From assembly GCA_965237765.1 (NCBI GenBank), contig OZ250157.1, positions 2,356,001 through 2,420,000 on the forward strand: a stretch of DNA of 64,000 nt, in the 5' to 3' direction. Below, piece by piece: positions 8,350 to 16,758 of this stretch. The stretch is from WTGJ01 sp965237765. GTDB lineage: Bacteria; Chloroflexota; Anaerolineae; Aggregatilineales; Phototrophicaceae. Made by a program: the position numbers and the translations under genes. Numbering within the stretch: position 1 is the stretch's first letter; every line of letters begins with the position of its first letter. Under the pieces are notes generated by a model. The model had not been told where the DNA came from and searched no databases. It was given only the letters and a program-made list of their open reading frames with translations.

Positions 8350-9438
8350 ATGAAACTACGACTTGGGTTTATCGTATTGGCGCTGTTGCTGTGCCTGGCG
8401 GCGGGCATCAGTGCGCAGGATGATTTGGTTGAAATTCGCCTGCAGCTGCAATGGGTGACACAATCACAATTTGCCGGATATTATGCTGCTCTCGATCTCG
8501 GCTTCTTTGAGGATGAAGGGCTGGACGTCACCATTCTTGAGGGCGCTGTCGAACTGGTTCCGCAACAGGTAGTCGCATCTGGCGGCGCTGAATTTGGCCT
8601 ATCCTGGGTGCCTAAGGTGCTGGAATCGAACGAAGCGGGCGTCAACCTCGTCAACATCGCCCAAATCTTCCAGCGCAGTGGCACGCTGATGGTTTCGTTT
8701 GTGGATACAGGCGTCGAATCGGTGGAAGATTTCGCCGGTTTGCGCGTGGGCACCTGGGGCTTTGGCAACGAGCATGAGCTATTCGCGGCCATGCGCGGAG
8801 TCGGCATTGATCCAGAGAATACTGACGACGTTATTGTCGTCCAGCAACCCTTCGATATGTCGCTTTTGCTCAATGGCGGCCTGGACGTCGCGGAGGCGAT
8901 GACTTACAACGAATACGCGCAGGTTTTGGAACAGGTGAACCCGGCTACGGGCGAACTGTATCAACCGGAAGAACTGAACGTTATCGATTTCAATGAGGTC
9001 GGCACGGCGATGTTGCAGGACCTTGTGTTCGCGAGCGCCCATTGGCTGGCGGAAGAAGGCAACGAAGACATCGCTGTAGCCTTCCTACGCGCGGCATTTC
9101 GTGGCTGGATTTATTGCCGCGAGAATTTCGACGAGTGCGTAGAAATCGTGCTGGATAACGGTTCCACGCTTGGCGAGAGCCACCAGCAGTGGCAGCTGAA
9201 CGAAATCAACAAGCTCATCTGGCCTTCGCCTGCGGGCATCGGCATCATGAATCCGGACCTTTGGGCGCAGACAGTCGCTGTAGCGCTGGAAGGTGGTGTC
9301 ATTATGGCTGAGCCAGGGGCGGACTCCTACCGTACCGACCTGGCGCAAGTGGCCCTCGATTCGCTGGGTGACGAGATGGATGTCATCGGCGATATGTGGG
9401 AGCCGGTGAGCATTACGCTCCGCGAAGGCGGCGACTGA
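8350..9438 (+). CDS. NMT1/THI5-like ABC transporter substrate-binding protein
   Basis: 362 residues from the ATG at 8350, which has GGAGG 2-6 bases upstream; the frame opens earlier at 8242 but that start would put a signal peptide inside the protein. The signal peptide is residues 1 to about 23 (FIVLALLLCLAAGISAQ). The mature N-terminus IRLQLQWVTQSQFAGYYAAL and LGFFEDEGLDVTI is diagnostic of the NMT1/THI5 fold, whose members bind pyrimidines and related small molecules (for example ThiY). With neighbouring pyrimidine-catabolic genes, a pyrimidine base or its dihydro/ureido derivative is the best guess. No TPP riboswitch is present, which argues against a thiamin-salvage role. Confidence 0.9.
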   Translation: MKLRLGFIVLALLLCLAAGISAQDDLVEIRLQLQWVTQSQFAGYYAALDLGFFEDEGLDVTILEGAVELVPQQVVASGGAEFGLSWVPKVLESNEAGVNLVNIAQIFQRSGTLMVSFVDTGVESVEDFAGLRVGTWGFGNEHELFAAMRGVGIDPENTDDVIVVQQPFDMSLLLNGGLDVAEAMTYNEYAQVLEQVNPATGELYQPEELNVIDFNEVGTAMLQDLVFASAHWLAEEGNEDIAVAFLRAAFRGWIYCRENFDECVEIVLDNGSTLGESHQQWQLNEINKLIWPSPAGIGIMNPDLWAQTVAVALEGGVIMAEPGADSYRTDLAQVALDSLGDEMDVIGDMWEPVSITLREGGD

Positions 9439-9463
9439 GTTTTCAACGTGAGTTAAGTTTTGG

Positions 9464-9493
9464 AGTGCGGGGCCAAATGTGCCCCGCACTTTT
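9464..9493 (+). terminator. Intrinsic terminator between convergent genes
   Basis: AGTGCGGGGC and GCCCCGCACT form a perfect 10-bp stem with a 7-base loop, followed by TTTTCTT. It ends the plus-strand transporter operon. It begins one base past the stop of the opposite-strand aminotransferase at 9495, so it may also serve that gene. Confidence 0.92.
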
Positions 9494-9494
9494 C

Positions 9495-10631
9495 TTATTC
9501 GAAACTGGTGGCGACGTGTCCGACGCGGTCAAGCGCTTTTCGCAAGAAGGCTGGCGGCAGTCCGTAGCTGATGCGTATGTGCTGCTCGACGCCAAAATGC
9601 GCGCCCGGCGCAGCATAGGTACTCTCTGTTTCCGCTAAGCGGCGCACAAATTCCTCCGAACGGACAGCGGGTTGATAGCGTAAGAAAGCGATCGCGCCCG
9701 CCTGCGGCGGTAGCCAAACGAAACGCCTGCCCTGCTCCGCACCCCATTCTTCCAATGCTGCGTAGCCATCCTGCAAGAGGCGGCGCGTCCGCTGGCGGAT
9801 GCGGAATAGGTTATCGGGCGCGAGGGCATATTCGGCCAAGTGGTTGGCCAGCATGCTCGCGGTGATGGTCGTGTAATCCTGCCGGGCCGCACAGGCCTCG
9901 ACGATATCTGGCGGGGCCAACACCCACCCCAGGCGCAATCCCGGCAGGCCATACGCTTTGGAGAGGCTGCCACAAGCGATGACGCGCTCATAACGACCCC
10001 AGAAGGAGGGCGTGATGTTCTGGGATTCGCGTTCGGCGCCTCGGTAGACCTCATCGGCGAGCAACCAGGCGCCCACCTGCGCCGTAGCCTCGACGATGGC
10101 GTCCATCTCGCTTTCGCTCAGCACACGGCCTGTGGGGTTGTTTGGGTTGCAGACGCATACTACGCGCGTGTTTGGCGTTATTGCGCGCCGCAACCCCGCA
10201 ATATCCAGGCGCCAATTGTCTTCGTCAAGGAGGGGGAAAGTACGCGTTTCGGCGCCGAGGTTGCGAGCGATGCCCCAGAGTTGCAAATAATTCGGCGTCA
10301 TGAATACTGCTTCATCGCCAGGCTGAAGCAGCGAAGTCAGCATAAGGAAATTTGCGCCTGCGCCACCGACGGTCATCAATGTATTTTCCGGCGTCGCGCC
10401 GTCGTAGAGCGCCGCGACGCGCTCGCGCAGGAGCGGCCGGCCCTGGGCATGCGGATAATCCAGCGGAGTATCCAGCAGCTCGTCGAGGAAACCGTCATCG
10501 TTGACCAACTCGCGCAACGTAATCGGCCAGACACCGCTCTCAGAGATGTTGTATTCGACCTGCTTCTCCCAGCGCGACATCTCGCGTTCGAGGGCAAAGG
10601 GGGTGAATGTGCGATGCGTATCAAGCCTCAT
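9495..10631 (-). CDS. PLP-dependent class I/II aminotransferase
   Basis: 378 residues, fold type I. Visible features are the PHAQGRPLLRERVA region, CNPNNPTGR (substrate carboxylate and PLP contacts), LLADEVYRG with the PLP-ring Asp and Tyr, and the Schiff-base Lys in GSLSKAYGLPGLRLGW. The ATG at 10631 has GGAGG 8 bases upstream. Substrate is not predictable; the NISESGVWPITLREL opening is seen in a subgroup distinct from AspC and HisC. The gene lies 58 bases downstream of tRNA-Asp on the same strand with only a weak hairpin between, so the tRNA promoter may also drive it. Confidence 0.85.
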   Translation of the reverse strand: MRLDTHRTFTPFALEREMSRWEKQVEYNISESGVWPITLRELVNDDGFLDELLDTPLDYPHAQGRPLLRERVAALYDGATPENTLMTVGGAGANFLMLTSLLQPGDEAVFMTPNYLQLWGIARNLGAETRTFPLLDEDNWRLDIAGLRRAITPNTRVVCVCNPNNPTGRVLSESEMDAIVEATAQVGAWLLADEVYRGAERESQNITPSFWGRYERVIACGSLSKAYGLPGLRLGWVLAPPDIVEACAARQDYTTITASMLANHLAEYALAPDNLFRIRQRTRRLLQDGYAALEEWGAEQGRRFVWLPPQAGAIAFLRYQPAVRSEEFVRRLAETESTYAAPGAHFGVEQHIRISYGLPPAFLRKALDRVGHVATSFE

Positions 10632-10662
10632 TTCGTTATCCTCCTACTGGACTCACGCAAAC

Positions 10663-10680
10663 AGAGGCCCGCAGGCCTCC
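10663..10680 (-). terminator. Weak hairpin after tRNA-Asp
   Basis: On the minus strand GGAGGCC and GGCCTCT pair (one G-T) across a 4-base loop, followed by GTTTG. The poor T-tract suggests partial termination or tRNA 3'-end processing, leaving read-through into the aminotransferase possible. Confidence 0.45.
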
Positions 10681-10688
10681 GTTCTGAA

Positions 10689-10761
10689 CGGGAGCGACGG
10701 GATTCGAACCCGCGATCTCCACCTTGACAGGGTGGCATGTTAACCGCTACACCACGCCCCC
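10689..10761 (-). tRNA. tRNA-Asp (anticodon GTC)
   Basis: 73 bases including the discriminator; CCA is not encoded. Acceptor GGGGGCG pairs with CGCTCCC (one G-T). The anticodon stem CCACC/GGTGG encloses CTGTCAA, giving anticodon GTC, and the T-arm has the usual TTCGAAT loop. A consensus promoter lies 9 bases upstream. Confidence 0.97.
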
Positions 10762-10770
10762 GATGCGGCA

Positions 10771-10799
10771 ATCTTAGCAAGCGCAGGTGGTGATGTCAA
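10771..10799 (-). promoter_or_regulatory. Strong promoter of tRNA-Asp
   Basis: Minus strand: TTGACA (10794-10799), 17-base spacer, TAAGAT (10771-10776), with TG extending the -10 (TGCTAAGAT). This is the best sigma-70-type match in the window and calibrates the -10 pattern seen elsewhere. Confidence 0.85.
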
Positions 10800-10835
10800 G
10801 CCAACCGCGCTTGTTTTTTATTCAAGTTCACTTTG

Positions 10836-10844
10836 TGCTATTTT
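10836..10844 (+). promoter_or_regulatory. Candidate extended -10 of the M55 gene
   Basis: TGCTATTTT (10836-10844) lies 25 bases before the ATG at 10870, with no well-placed -35. A transcript starting near 10851 would include the GGAG ribosome site at 10859-10862. Confidence 0.4.
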
Positions 10845-10869
10845 AGGCGAAAGTGAATGGAGTAGAAGA

Positions 10870-11688
10870 ATGCGCGTTTTGATCATGGCCGATATGGAAG
10901 GGGTGAGTGGCATCGTCGTTTGGGAGCAGGTTTCTGGCGGCGCGGCGATGTATGAAGAGGGGCGCATCCTTTATACGGAGGAAATCAACGCTGCTGTGCG
11001 CGGCGCCTTGCGAGCGGGAGCGACAGAAATCGTTGCCGTCGACTGCCACGGTGCCGGCGGATCATGGAGCTTCAATTCCTTCATCCCCGAGCGTTTGCAT
11101 CCTGAATGCGAATGGGTCGCACACCATACCTGGGGGCGCTATACAGAGATGTTTGAGACCGGTTGCGACGCCTGTGTGCTGGTCGGCATGCACGCTCGTA
11201 ATAACACCATCGATGGCGTGCTCTGCCACACTATTTCGACCGTGAAGTGGCACAATCTCTGGTTCAACGATGACCTGGTCGGCGAGGTGGGTGTGAACGC
11301 GGCAATTTGTGGGCATTACGGCGTGCCAGTGGCCATTGTCACCGGTGACGAAGCTGTTTGCCGCGAAGCGCGCGAATATCTGGGCGATGGGTTGCCGACT
11401 GTGGCCGTCAAGCGTGGATTGAGCCGATTCTCCGCGCGGCAATTGCCGCCTGTGAAGGCGCGCGAACGCATCGAGGAAGGCGTTTGCGTGGCGCTCAATC
11501 ATATGGATGGAGTTCGCCCTTATGTCCCCGAGCGGCCGACGACGATCACCATTGAAGTCGATAGGGTGGAGAAATTGGTCGAATTTCAGGGCGTTGCGGG
11601 CGTGGAGGTAGATGTCGCTGCGCAGAGAGTCTATAGTCGCGGCGTCGATTGGATGACGGCCTGGAACCAGATCTGGCCGCAGGGCTAG
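10870..11688 (+). CDS. M55-family zinc metallopeptidase (D-aminopeptidase DppA-like)
   Basis: 272 residues. The opening MRVLIMADMEGVSGI carries the Asp-x-Glu metal ligands of DppA. Further ligand segments are VDCHGAGGS, LVGMHAR and the Glu/Asp region in NDDLVGEVGVNAA. The family hydrolyses N-terminal D-amino acids and forms a decameric ring with zinc sites facing the channel. The ATG at 10870 has GGAG upstream. It stands alone, convergent with the formiminotransferase gene (3 bases between stops). Likely role: recycling of D-amino-acid peptides from cell wall or protein damage. Confidence 0.88.
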   Translation: MRVLIMADMEGVSGIVVWEQVSGGAAMYEEGRILYTEEINAAVRGALRAGATEIVAVDCHGAGGSWSFNSFIPERLHPECEWVAHHTWGRYTEMFETGCDACVLVGMHARNNTIDGVLCHTISTVKWHNLWFNDDLVGEVGVNAAICGHYGVPVAIVTGDEAVCREAREYLGDGLPTVAVKRGLSRFSARQLPPVKARERIEEGVCVALNHMDGVRPYVPERPTTITIEVDRVEKLVEFQGVAGVEVDVAAQRVYSRGVDWMTAWNQIWPQG

Positions 11689-11691
11689 CGC

Positions 11692-13158
11692 TCAGTTATC
11701 CAAAAGCACGCTGAGTGCGGCATATTCCTTGCCCGCGTGCGCTTCGTGAGTTTCCAACTTTGTTTGGATTTCGGCGCGGCTAGTGGTATCGGTCAGCAAG
11801 GGCAAGTTGGCGCGAGTGGCATGGGCAGCTGAACGCGAAACGGCCAGCGCCAACTCGCCAGCTATCACGCTATCGACGCGGGCGTTTGTGTTTCCGCGTT
11901 CGGCCGCACGGCGCGCCAACACGAGCGCCTCTCCGGCCAGCTCCGCGCAACGCAATGGCGAATCGGTCATGGCGAGCGCTTCTGTTTGCCAATCTTGATC
12001 AGATTTTTGCGCTTGGTGGAAGGCGCGAACGATGCACGCGTCGGATTCAACTAGCGCCGTGAATTGTGATTGGAGCGCACGGGCAGCTACGGCCAATTTT
12101 TGCATCTCTTCTTTTCGTTCGGCATAACGTTGCAGACGCGCTGTGCCCACCGCCAATTTTTGGACTAGGGCGGCTGCTAATGCGCCGGTTTGGGCAGCGG
12201 CGGAAACGCCGGCTGGGCTGACCGTCGGCGCCGCGAGCCGCTCGAGGAAACCAGCGCGGTTGCCCATGATGGCTTCGACGCGCTCTTCGAGGATGTGGCG
12301 ATCGTCGAGCTGTGGTAGGTGCCAGGTTCGGCGGGCATCATCCAGCAAGGCAGCACGTGGCAATAGACCGATCAGCTCTGAATGGTCAATGGTCATGTTG
12401 GCGCGTGTCGCTTCTCGTTCGATAGCGACGATGACGGTGGTGAGCGATGTCTGGCGGTAGTCTGTTAAGTTCATCGAAATCTGCGCGCGCCCGCCAACGA
12501 GCAGCCCGAGCGCTTTCACCTGTTGCAGGCCGCCCGACGATTCTCGGATCTGACTCGCGATGGATCGGGCGATGCTGATGTCTGTGCTCGCCATATAGAC
12601 ATTGAAGGCGATGAGCGGGCCGCGCGCGCCAATCGCCGAAGCGCCAGCGGGGCCCAGGATGGCGGGCCCAAAATCTGGCGCACGCGTAAGGTCGCTGGCG
12701 ATACTCTCTCGCAACGCTTCGTATTGCCCGCGGCGGATTCGTTCCAAGCGGCGTCTTTCTGAGCGGAAAGCCGCTTCACCATAGCAATAGACAGGAATGC
12801 TGAGTTCGTTGCCAACCCGTTCGGCCAGCTCGTGCGCGGTGGCTACGCAGATGGGCATCTGCTCTGGCGTGAGTGGTACAAAAGGGATGACATCAGCGGC
12901 GCCGATGCGAGGGTGTACGCCACGGTGTTGGCGCATGTCGATCCGTTCGCAGGCGATTGCGATGGCCCGGAAAGCCGCTTCTTTTATTACCGAAGGCGGC
13001 GCGATGAAAGTGAGCACGCAGCGGTTGTGATCGACGTCGACGTGCGTATCGAGCAAATGCGCGCTGTCAACCGAGCGAATTGCGGCCTGAAGTGCGGCAA
13101 TGGTATTGGCGTCGCGCCCTTCGGAGAAATTGGCGACACACTCGATCACTTCCGGCAC
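11692..13158 (-). CDS. ftcD: Bifunctional glutamate formiminotransferase / formimidoyltetrahydrofolate cyclodeaminase
   Basis: 488 residues; GTG start at 13158 with GGAGAAAGG about 10 bases upstream. Residues ~1-295 are the formiminotransferase (ECVANFSEGRD, HRGVHPRIGAADVIPFVPL and the GARGPLIAFNVY segment). Residues ~305-488 are the helical cyclodeaminase domain (AAPTVSPAGVSAAAQTGALAAALV). The protein moves the formimino group from formiminoglutamate to tetrahydrofolate and then deaminates it, linking histidine degradation to one-carbon metabolism. No hut genes are in the window. It lies 71 bases downstream of modB on the same strand and may be read through from it. Confidence 0.92.
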   Translation of the reverse strand: MPEVIECVANFSEGRDANTIAALQAAIRSVDSAHLLDTHVDVDHNRCVLTFIAPPSVIKEAAFRAIAIACERIDMRQHRGVHPRIGAADVIPFVPLTPEQMPICVATAHELAERVGNELSIPVYCYGEAAFRSERRRLERIRRGQYEALRESIASDLTRAPDFGPAILGPAGASAIGARGPLIAFNVYMASTDISIARSIASQIRESSGGLQQVKALGLLVGGRAQISMNLTDYRQTSLTTVIVAIEREATRANMTIDHSELIGLLPRAALLDDARRTWHLPQLDDRHILEERVEAIMGNRAGFLERLAAPTVSPAGVSAAAQTGALAAALVQKLAVGTARLQRYAERKEEMQKLAVAARALQSQFTALVESDACIVRAFHQAQKSDQDWQTEALAMTDSPLRCAELAGEALVLARRAAERGNTNARVDSVIAGELALAVSRSAAHATRANLPLLTDTTSRAEIQTKLETHEAHAGKEYAALSVLLDN

Positions 13159-13229
13159 GAATTGTTACCTTTCTCCAGCACGCCCCCGGCGCCGGATTAC
13201 TACGCGCGCGAGTTGCTCGCCCGTCACGG

Positions 13230-14027
13230 TTAGCTTTCTGACTGAAAGCGCAACAGCCAGCGCGAGAGCAAGAGCGCCAAGACAGCGAGCACCAATAGGA
13301 AAGCGGCCGCGGCGATGGCGGCGTCGATCTCTGTCGCCAGGGCGCGCTCGATCAGTAGCGGCAGCGTTTGTGTAGTAGCGCGAATATTGCCCGCAAAGAC
13401 AAGCGTAGCGCCGAATTCGCCCGCTGCCCGCGCCCAAGTGAGCACAATGCCGCCCGCTAACGTGGGCGCAGCCAGGGGAAGCGTCACCAAATAGAAGACG
13501 CGCCAGGGGGAAGCGCCATCCACTTGTGCCGCTTCTTCCAGCTCTACCGGCCGTTGCCGGAAACGCGCCTGGGCTACGCGGATATAGAGCGGTGCCGCCA
13601 CGAATAGTTGCGCGAAGATGACAGCTGTGCGCGTGAAGGTAATTTCCAACGTCAGACCGGGCAACCACTCGCTGAGCAAGCCGTTGCGTCCGAACGCGAG
13701 CAGCAGACTCAGACCCGCAGCGGCTGGCGGCAACACGATGGGCACTTCAACGAGCACATTGACCAGCCACCGAAGCGGAAATTGGGCGCGCGCCAATATA
13801 TAAGCCAGTGGCGTCCCGAAGATCAGCGTGGCGAATGTGGCCGCTGTCGTCGTGCTTAGGCTCACCCACAAGGCGTCTCGTAAGGAAGCCAGAGTAAGCG
13901 CGCTGCCAGCGCCGATGCGCAGCGTCCGTTCTACAAGCGCGAGTAAGGGCAGAGTAAGGAAGACAGTCGCCAACGCGCCCGCGGCGATGACGATGGCGAA
14001 GCCGCCGCGAAGCCGCCAGCGAGGCAT
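13230..14027 (-). CDS. modB: Molybdate ABC transporter permease
   Basis: 265 residues from the ATG at 14027; the frame is open further upstream but runs into modA in another frame. It has five to six hydrophobic segments, the CysT/ModB-type TPLAYILARAQFP and IVLPPAAAGLSLLLAFGRNG segments, and the coupling motif with VELEEAAQVDGASPWRVFY. The start is 4 bases after the modA stop, so the pair is co-transcribed. No ModC ATPase gene follows: the next gene is the formiminotransferase. The ATPase must be encoded elsewhere or shared. Confidence 0.9.
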   Translation of the reverse strand: MPRWRLRGGFAIVIAAGALATVFLTLPLLALVERTLRIGAGSALTLASLRDALWVSLSTTTAATFATLIFGTPLAYILARAQFPLRWLVNVLVEVPIVLPPAAAGLSLLLAFGRNGLLSEWLPGLTLEITFTRTAVIFAQLFVAAPLYIRVAQARFRQRPVELEEAAQVDGASPWRVFYLVTLPLAAPTLAGGIVLTWARAAGEFGATLVFAGNIRATTQTLPLLIERALATEIDAAIAAAAFLLVLAVLALLLSRWLLRFQSES

Positions 14028-14031
14028 CAGA

Positions 14032-14829
14032 TCAGCCGGCGCTTTCCGCAACGGGCACAAGCCCCCAACGCGCCAGTATCGACTGCCCCACAGGCGACAA
14101 GACGAACTCGATGTATGCCTCGGCGAGCTCGGCCTGTTGCGTAGCCGATAGGGCCGCGATGGGATAGGCGATCTCGCTCTGGTAGCGCGGCGGCGTCGGG
14201 ATGATGATGACTTCGTCAGCGACGTCGGCGGTAACATCCGATTGGTACACGAGCGCGGCATCTGCTTCGCCGAGGATAACCTTTGTCAGGACGAGTCGGA
14301 CGTTCGCTTCTTCGGATCTGATATTGGCGAGCACGGCAGCGAGGTAGCCTTCGCTGCGCTCGGCAGCGGCGGAGCTCAGCAATGAGTCGGTGTAGGCGCG
14401 TATAGGCGTGCCGGGCAAGGCAAGGACGAGGCGCAGGCCGGGTATGGTCAAGTCATCCAGCGAAGCGATGCCGGCGGGATTGCTCGCGGGAACGATGAAG
14501 ACTACTCGGTTGCTGGCGAAATTACGCGCTTCGCCGAGCAACAGGCCAACGTCCGCGACTCGGTCCATCTGTAACGCATTGGCGCTAGCGAAGATATCGG
14601 CCCGGGCGCCTTCGCGTATTTGCGTTGCCAGGGTGCTGGAAGAGGCGAAATTGTGTTTCACGGTGATGCCGGAGTGCTCCTCTTCGAAGGAGCGCGCCAG
14701 TTCTTCCTGGGCGTTGGTTAGCGATGTGGCGGCGAAAACAGTGAGGGTTTTCGTGCGCGGCCCGCAGGCGCAAAGGGCGATCATGGTGCTGATTGAAATT
14801 AAGGGCAAAAAGCGAGATATGCGCAGCAT
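14032..14829 (-). CDS. modA: Molybdate ABC transporter substrate-binding lipoprotein
   Basis: 265 residues from the ATG at 14829. The N-terminus is a lipoprotein signal peptide ending in ALCACG. The mature protein has ModA landmarks: LTVFAATSLTNA, NFASSSTLATQIREGARADIFASAN, GEADAALVYQSD and the C-terminal FVLSPVGQSILARWGL. It binds molybdate or tungstate at the outer face and delivers it to ModB. TAGAAT ends exactly 7 bases before the ATG, so the mRNA may be leaderless. The upstream in-frame extension to 15150 lies inside the divergent ABC gene and is not used. Molybdate uptake fits moaC, moaDE and moeA elsewhere in the window. Confidence 0.92.
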   Translation of the reverse strand: MLRISRFLPLISISTMIALCACGPRTKTLTVFAATSLTNAQEELARSFEEEHSGITVKHNFASSSTLATQIREGARADIFASANALQMDRVADVGLLLGEARNFASNRVVFIVPASNPAGIASLDDLTIPGLRLVLALPGTPIRAYTDSLLSSAAAERSEGYLAAVLANIRSEEANVRLVLTKVILGEADAALVYQSDVTADVADEVIIIPTPPRYQSEIAYPIAALSATQQAELAEAYIEFVLSPVGQSILARWGLVPVAESAG

Positions 14830-14836
14830 GCCGCCG

Positions 14837-14845
14837 ATTCTAGCA
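14837..14845 (-). promoter_or_regulatory. Extended -10 of modA, probable leaderless start
   Basis: Minus strand TGCTAGAAT (14837-14845), then 7 bases, then the modA ATG. No -35 match at the expected position. The spacing puts the transcription start at or next to the A of the start codon. No ModE-like palindrome was seen. Confidence 0.6.
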
Positions 14846-14885
14846 TACTCTGATGACGAATATGCCCGCACGGCAGCGCTCTCGC

Positions 14886-14894
14886 TGTTATAAT
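14886..14894 (+). promoter_or_regulatory. Extended -10 of the ABC exporter operon, probable leaderless start
   Basis: TGTTATAAT (14886-14894), then 7 bases, then ATG at 14902. No -35 element. The divergent modA promoter lies about 50 bases away. If transcription starts about 7 bases after the -10, the mRNA begins at the ATG. Confidence 0.6.
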
Positions 14895-14901
14895 CACGCG
14901 A

Positions 14902-16758
14902 ATGCCAGTTACGCAACATCGCGCTACCAAATGCGGAACCCGCACGCCCGTTGATGAGGGCAATCTCCAGCCACTGACACAAGCTAGCGAGGATGGCGCG
15001 CTCCCCCGCCCGCGTGAGGCCAATATGCGCTGGCTGCTCAGTTACCTGGCCCGGCATCGCGGCGCGGCGCTCGGGGCGTTGGCGTTCGGCGCGGTTGGCG
15101 GTTTGACGCTGACACTCGAGCCGTATCTCATCGGGGTCATCATCAACCATCTGGACGTTGGTGTGGATATCCCACTTTTGCTGCGCGATATCGCCAGCTT
15201 GCTCGCGTTAACCGCGGTCACAGTACTAGCCTTCTTCGGGCAGCGCTATTTCAGCGGTGTCGTCGGATATGCTGTAACCTATGATATCCGCCAGGCCCTA
15301 TTCAAAAATTTGCTGACGCTTGAAAAGGGTTTCTACGACCAGTACGAGACAGGCGACCTGATTTCGCGCATGTATAGTGACCAGAATATGGTCTGGCGCT
15401 TGCTCGGTATAACTTTCAGCCGTTTGGGAAGCGCGATTGTGGCGGCCGTACTTAGCTTTGTCGTGCTGGCAAGCGTGAACCTGCCGCTCACCGCGGTGGT
15501 CTATGTCGTCATCGCGGTGACGACGGCGCTGCAATTGCGCGCAGGCGCGATATTGGTGCGGATATTTCAGCGTGTTCAGGAACAGGCCGGGCGCATCTCC
15601 GCTCTGGTGCAGGATAGCTTCAGCGGGGTGCAGACGCTCAAGACATTCGGCAAAGTGCCGGCTGCCAACCGCGCCTTCGCCCGCGAGAACCGCGAATTTC
15701 GTCGCCGCTGGCTCTATTTTCGTCGCCGCAACGAGCCGATCGGCATGTTGCCGCAGGCGATTACGCAGTTGGCAACCGGCATTGTCCTCCTCTTTGGCGG
15801 TGTGATGGCGGTGCGCGGCGATATCTTGCCCGGTCATTTGGCTCACTTTCTTCTCAATTTGGCGTTGATTAGACGAGTGCTATTGCAATTGGGTATGATC
15901 TATCAGCGTACCCAGCAGACGCGCGGAGCCTTGCAGCGGCTCACGCCCTTGCTCAGTGACGCCGCCATTCGCAATGCGCCCGATGTGGAGTCTCAAGAAC
16001 AGCCCGAATCCTGCCACATCTCTTTCCAGCAGGTTTCGCTCAGCCTCGATGGCGCGCAGATACTGGATCGCGTTTCGTTGGAAATTCCCGCCGGCCAGGT
16101 CGTTGCGTTGGTGGGGGCGACGGGCAGCGGCAAGACCTTACTCGTCAATTTACTGGCGCGCGTGCTGGATCCTGATTCGGGTTCAGTGCGCATTAATGGT
16201 GTCGATGTTCGGCATTGGGATTTGTCTTCGCTGCGGCGGCTGATCGCCTATGTTCCACAAACAACCTTTCTCTTCAGCCAGGAATTGCAAGAGAACGTGC
16301 GCATGGGCCAGGAGAGTTTGCCTGATAGCGGCTTGTTGCGCGCGGTGGAGATATCGCACCTGGCGGAAGACCTGCCGCAATTGCCACATGGTCTGGCGAC
16401 ACACGTCGGCGAAAAGGGGGTGATGCTCTCCGGTGGGCAGAAGCAGCGGGTGGCCATTGCGCGGGCCGTGGCGCGAGACCCGGCCATACTGGTGCTTGAC
16501 GACGCGCTTTCGAGTGTCGATACGCGGACAGCAGCGGATATCCTGCACGACTTGCGGCAATTCCTCTACGCGCGCACCAGCCTGGTCATTGCCCATCGCG
16601 TCGCCACAGTGAAGGACGCGGATCGGATCGTCGTCCTCGATCGTGGGCGCGTCGTCGAAAATGGTAGCCACGAAGAATTGCTGAGGTTGGGGGGTCTCTA
16701 CGCGCGTATGGTAGAGCGCGAGCTGAGCGAGGAGCAATTGCCTCATGCGCTCTCCTAG
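14902..16758 (+). CDS. ABC exporter half-transporter (TMD-NBD), degenerate-site subunit
   Basis: 618 residues: a type IV exporter membrane domain (about residues 45-330, six helices) and a nucleotide-binding domain. Walker A GATGSGKT is near residue 405, the canonical signature LSGGQ near 509, and Walker B LVLDD places Asp534 where the catalytic Glu should be. That exchange marks the degenerate-site half of heterodimeric exporters. If the start at 14902 is used there is a polar tail of ~41 residues before MRWLLSYLARHRG; the Met at 15025 is the alternative. It overlaps its partner by 14 bases. Likely exports a lipid, peptide or drug; substrate unknown. Confidence 0.9.
   Translation: MPVTQHRATKCGTRTPVDEGNLQPLTQASEDGALPRPREANMRWLLSYLARHRGAALGALAFGAVGGLTLTLEPYLIGVIINHLDVGVDIPLLLRDIASLLALTAVTVLAFFGQRYFSGVVGYAVTYDIRQALFKNLLTLEKGFYDQYETGDLISRMYSDQNMVWRLLGITFSRLGSAIVAAVLSFVVLASVNLPLTAVVYVVIAVTTALQLRAGAILVRIFQRVQEQAGRISALVQDSFSGVQTLKTFGKVPAANRAFARENREFRRRWLYFRRRNEPIGMLPQAITQLATGIVLLFGGVMAVRGDILPGHLAHFLLNLALIRRVLLQLGMIYQRTQQTRGALQRLTPLLSDAAIRNAPDVESQEQPESCHISFQQVSLSLDGAQILDRVSLEIPAGQVVALVGATGSGKTLLVNLLARVLDPDSGSVRINGVDVRHWDLSSLRRLIAYVPQTTFLFSQELQENVRMGQESLPDSGLLRAVEISHLAEDLPQLPHGLATHVGEKGVMLSGGQKQRVAIARAVARDPAILVLDDALSSVDTRTAADILHDLRQFLYARTSLVIAHRVATVKDADRIVVLDRGRVVENGSHEELLRLGGLYARMVERELSEEQLPHALS

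Noticed and set aside
13165..13668. Minus-strand frame of 167 codons overlapping modB
   Set aside because: It is a frame-shifted reading of modB. The modB frame carries all transporter motifs.
14830..15150. N-terminal extension of modA by about 107 residues
   Set aside because: The extension lies antisense to the ABC exporter 5' region and would bury the lipoprotein signal peptide.
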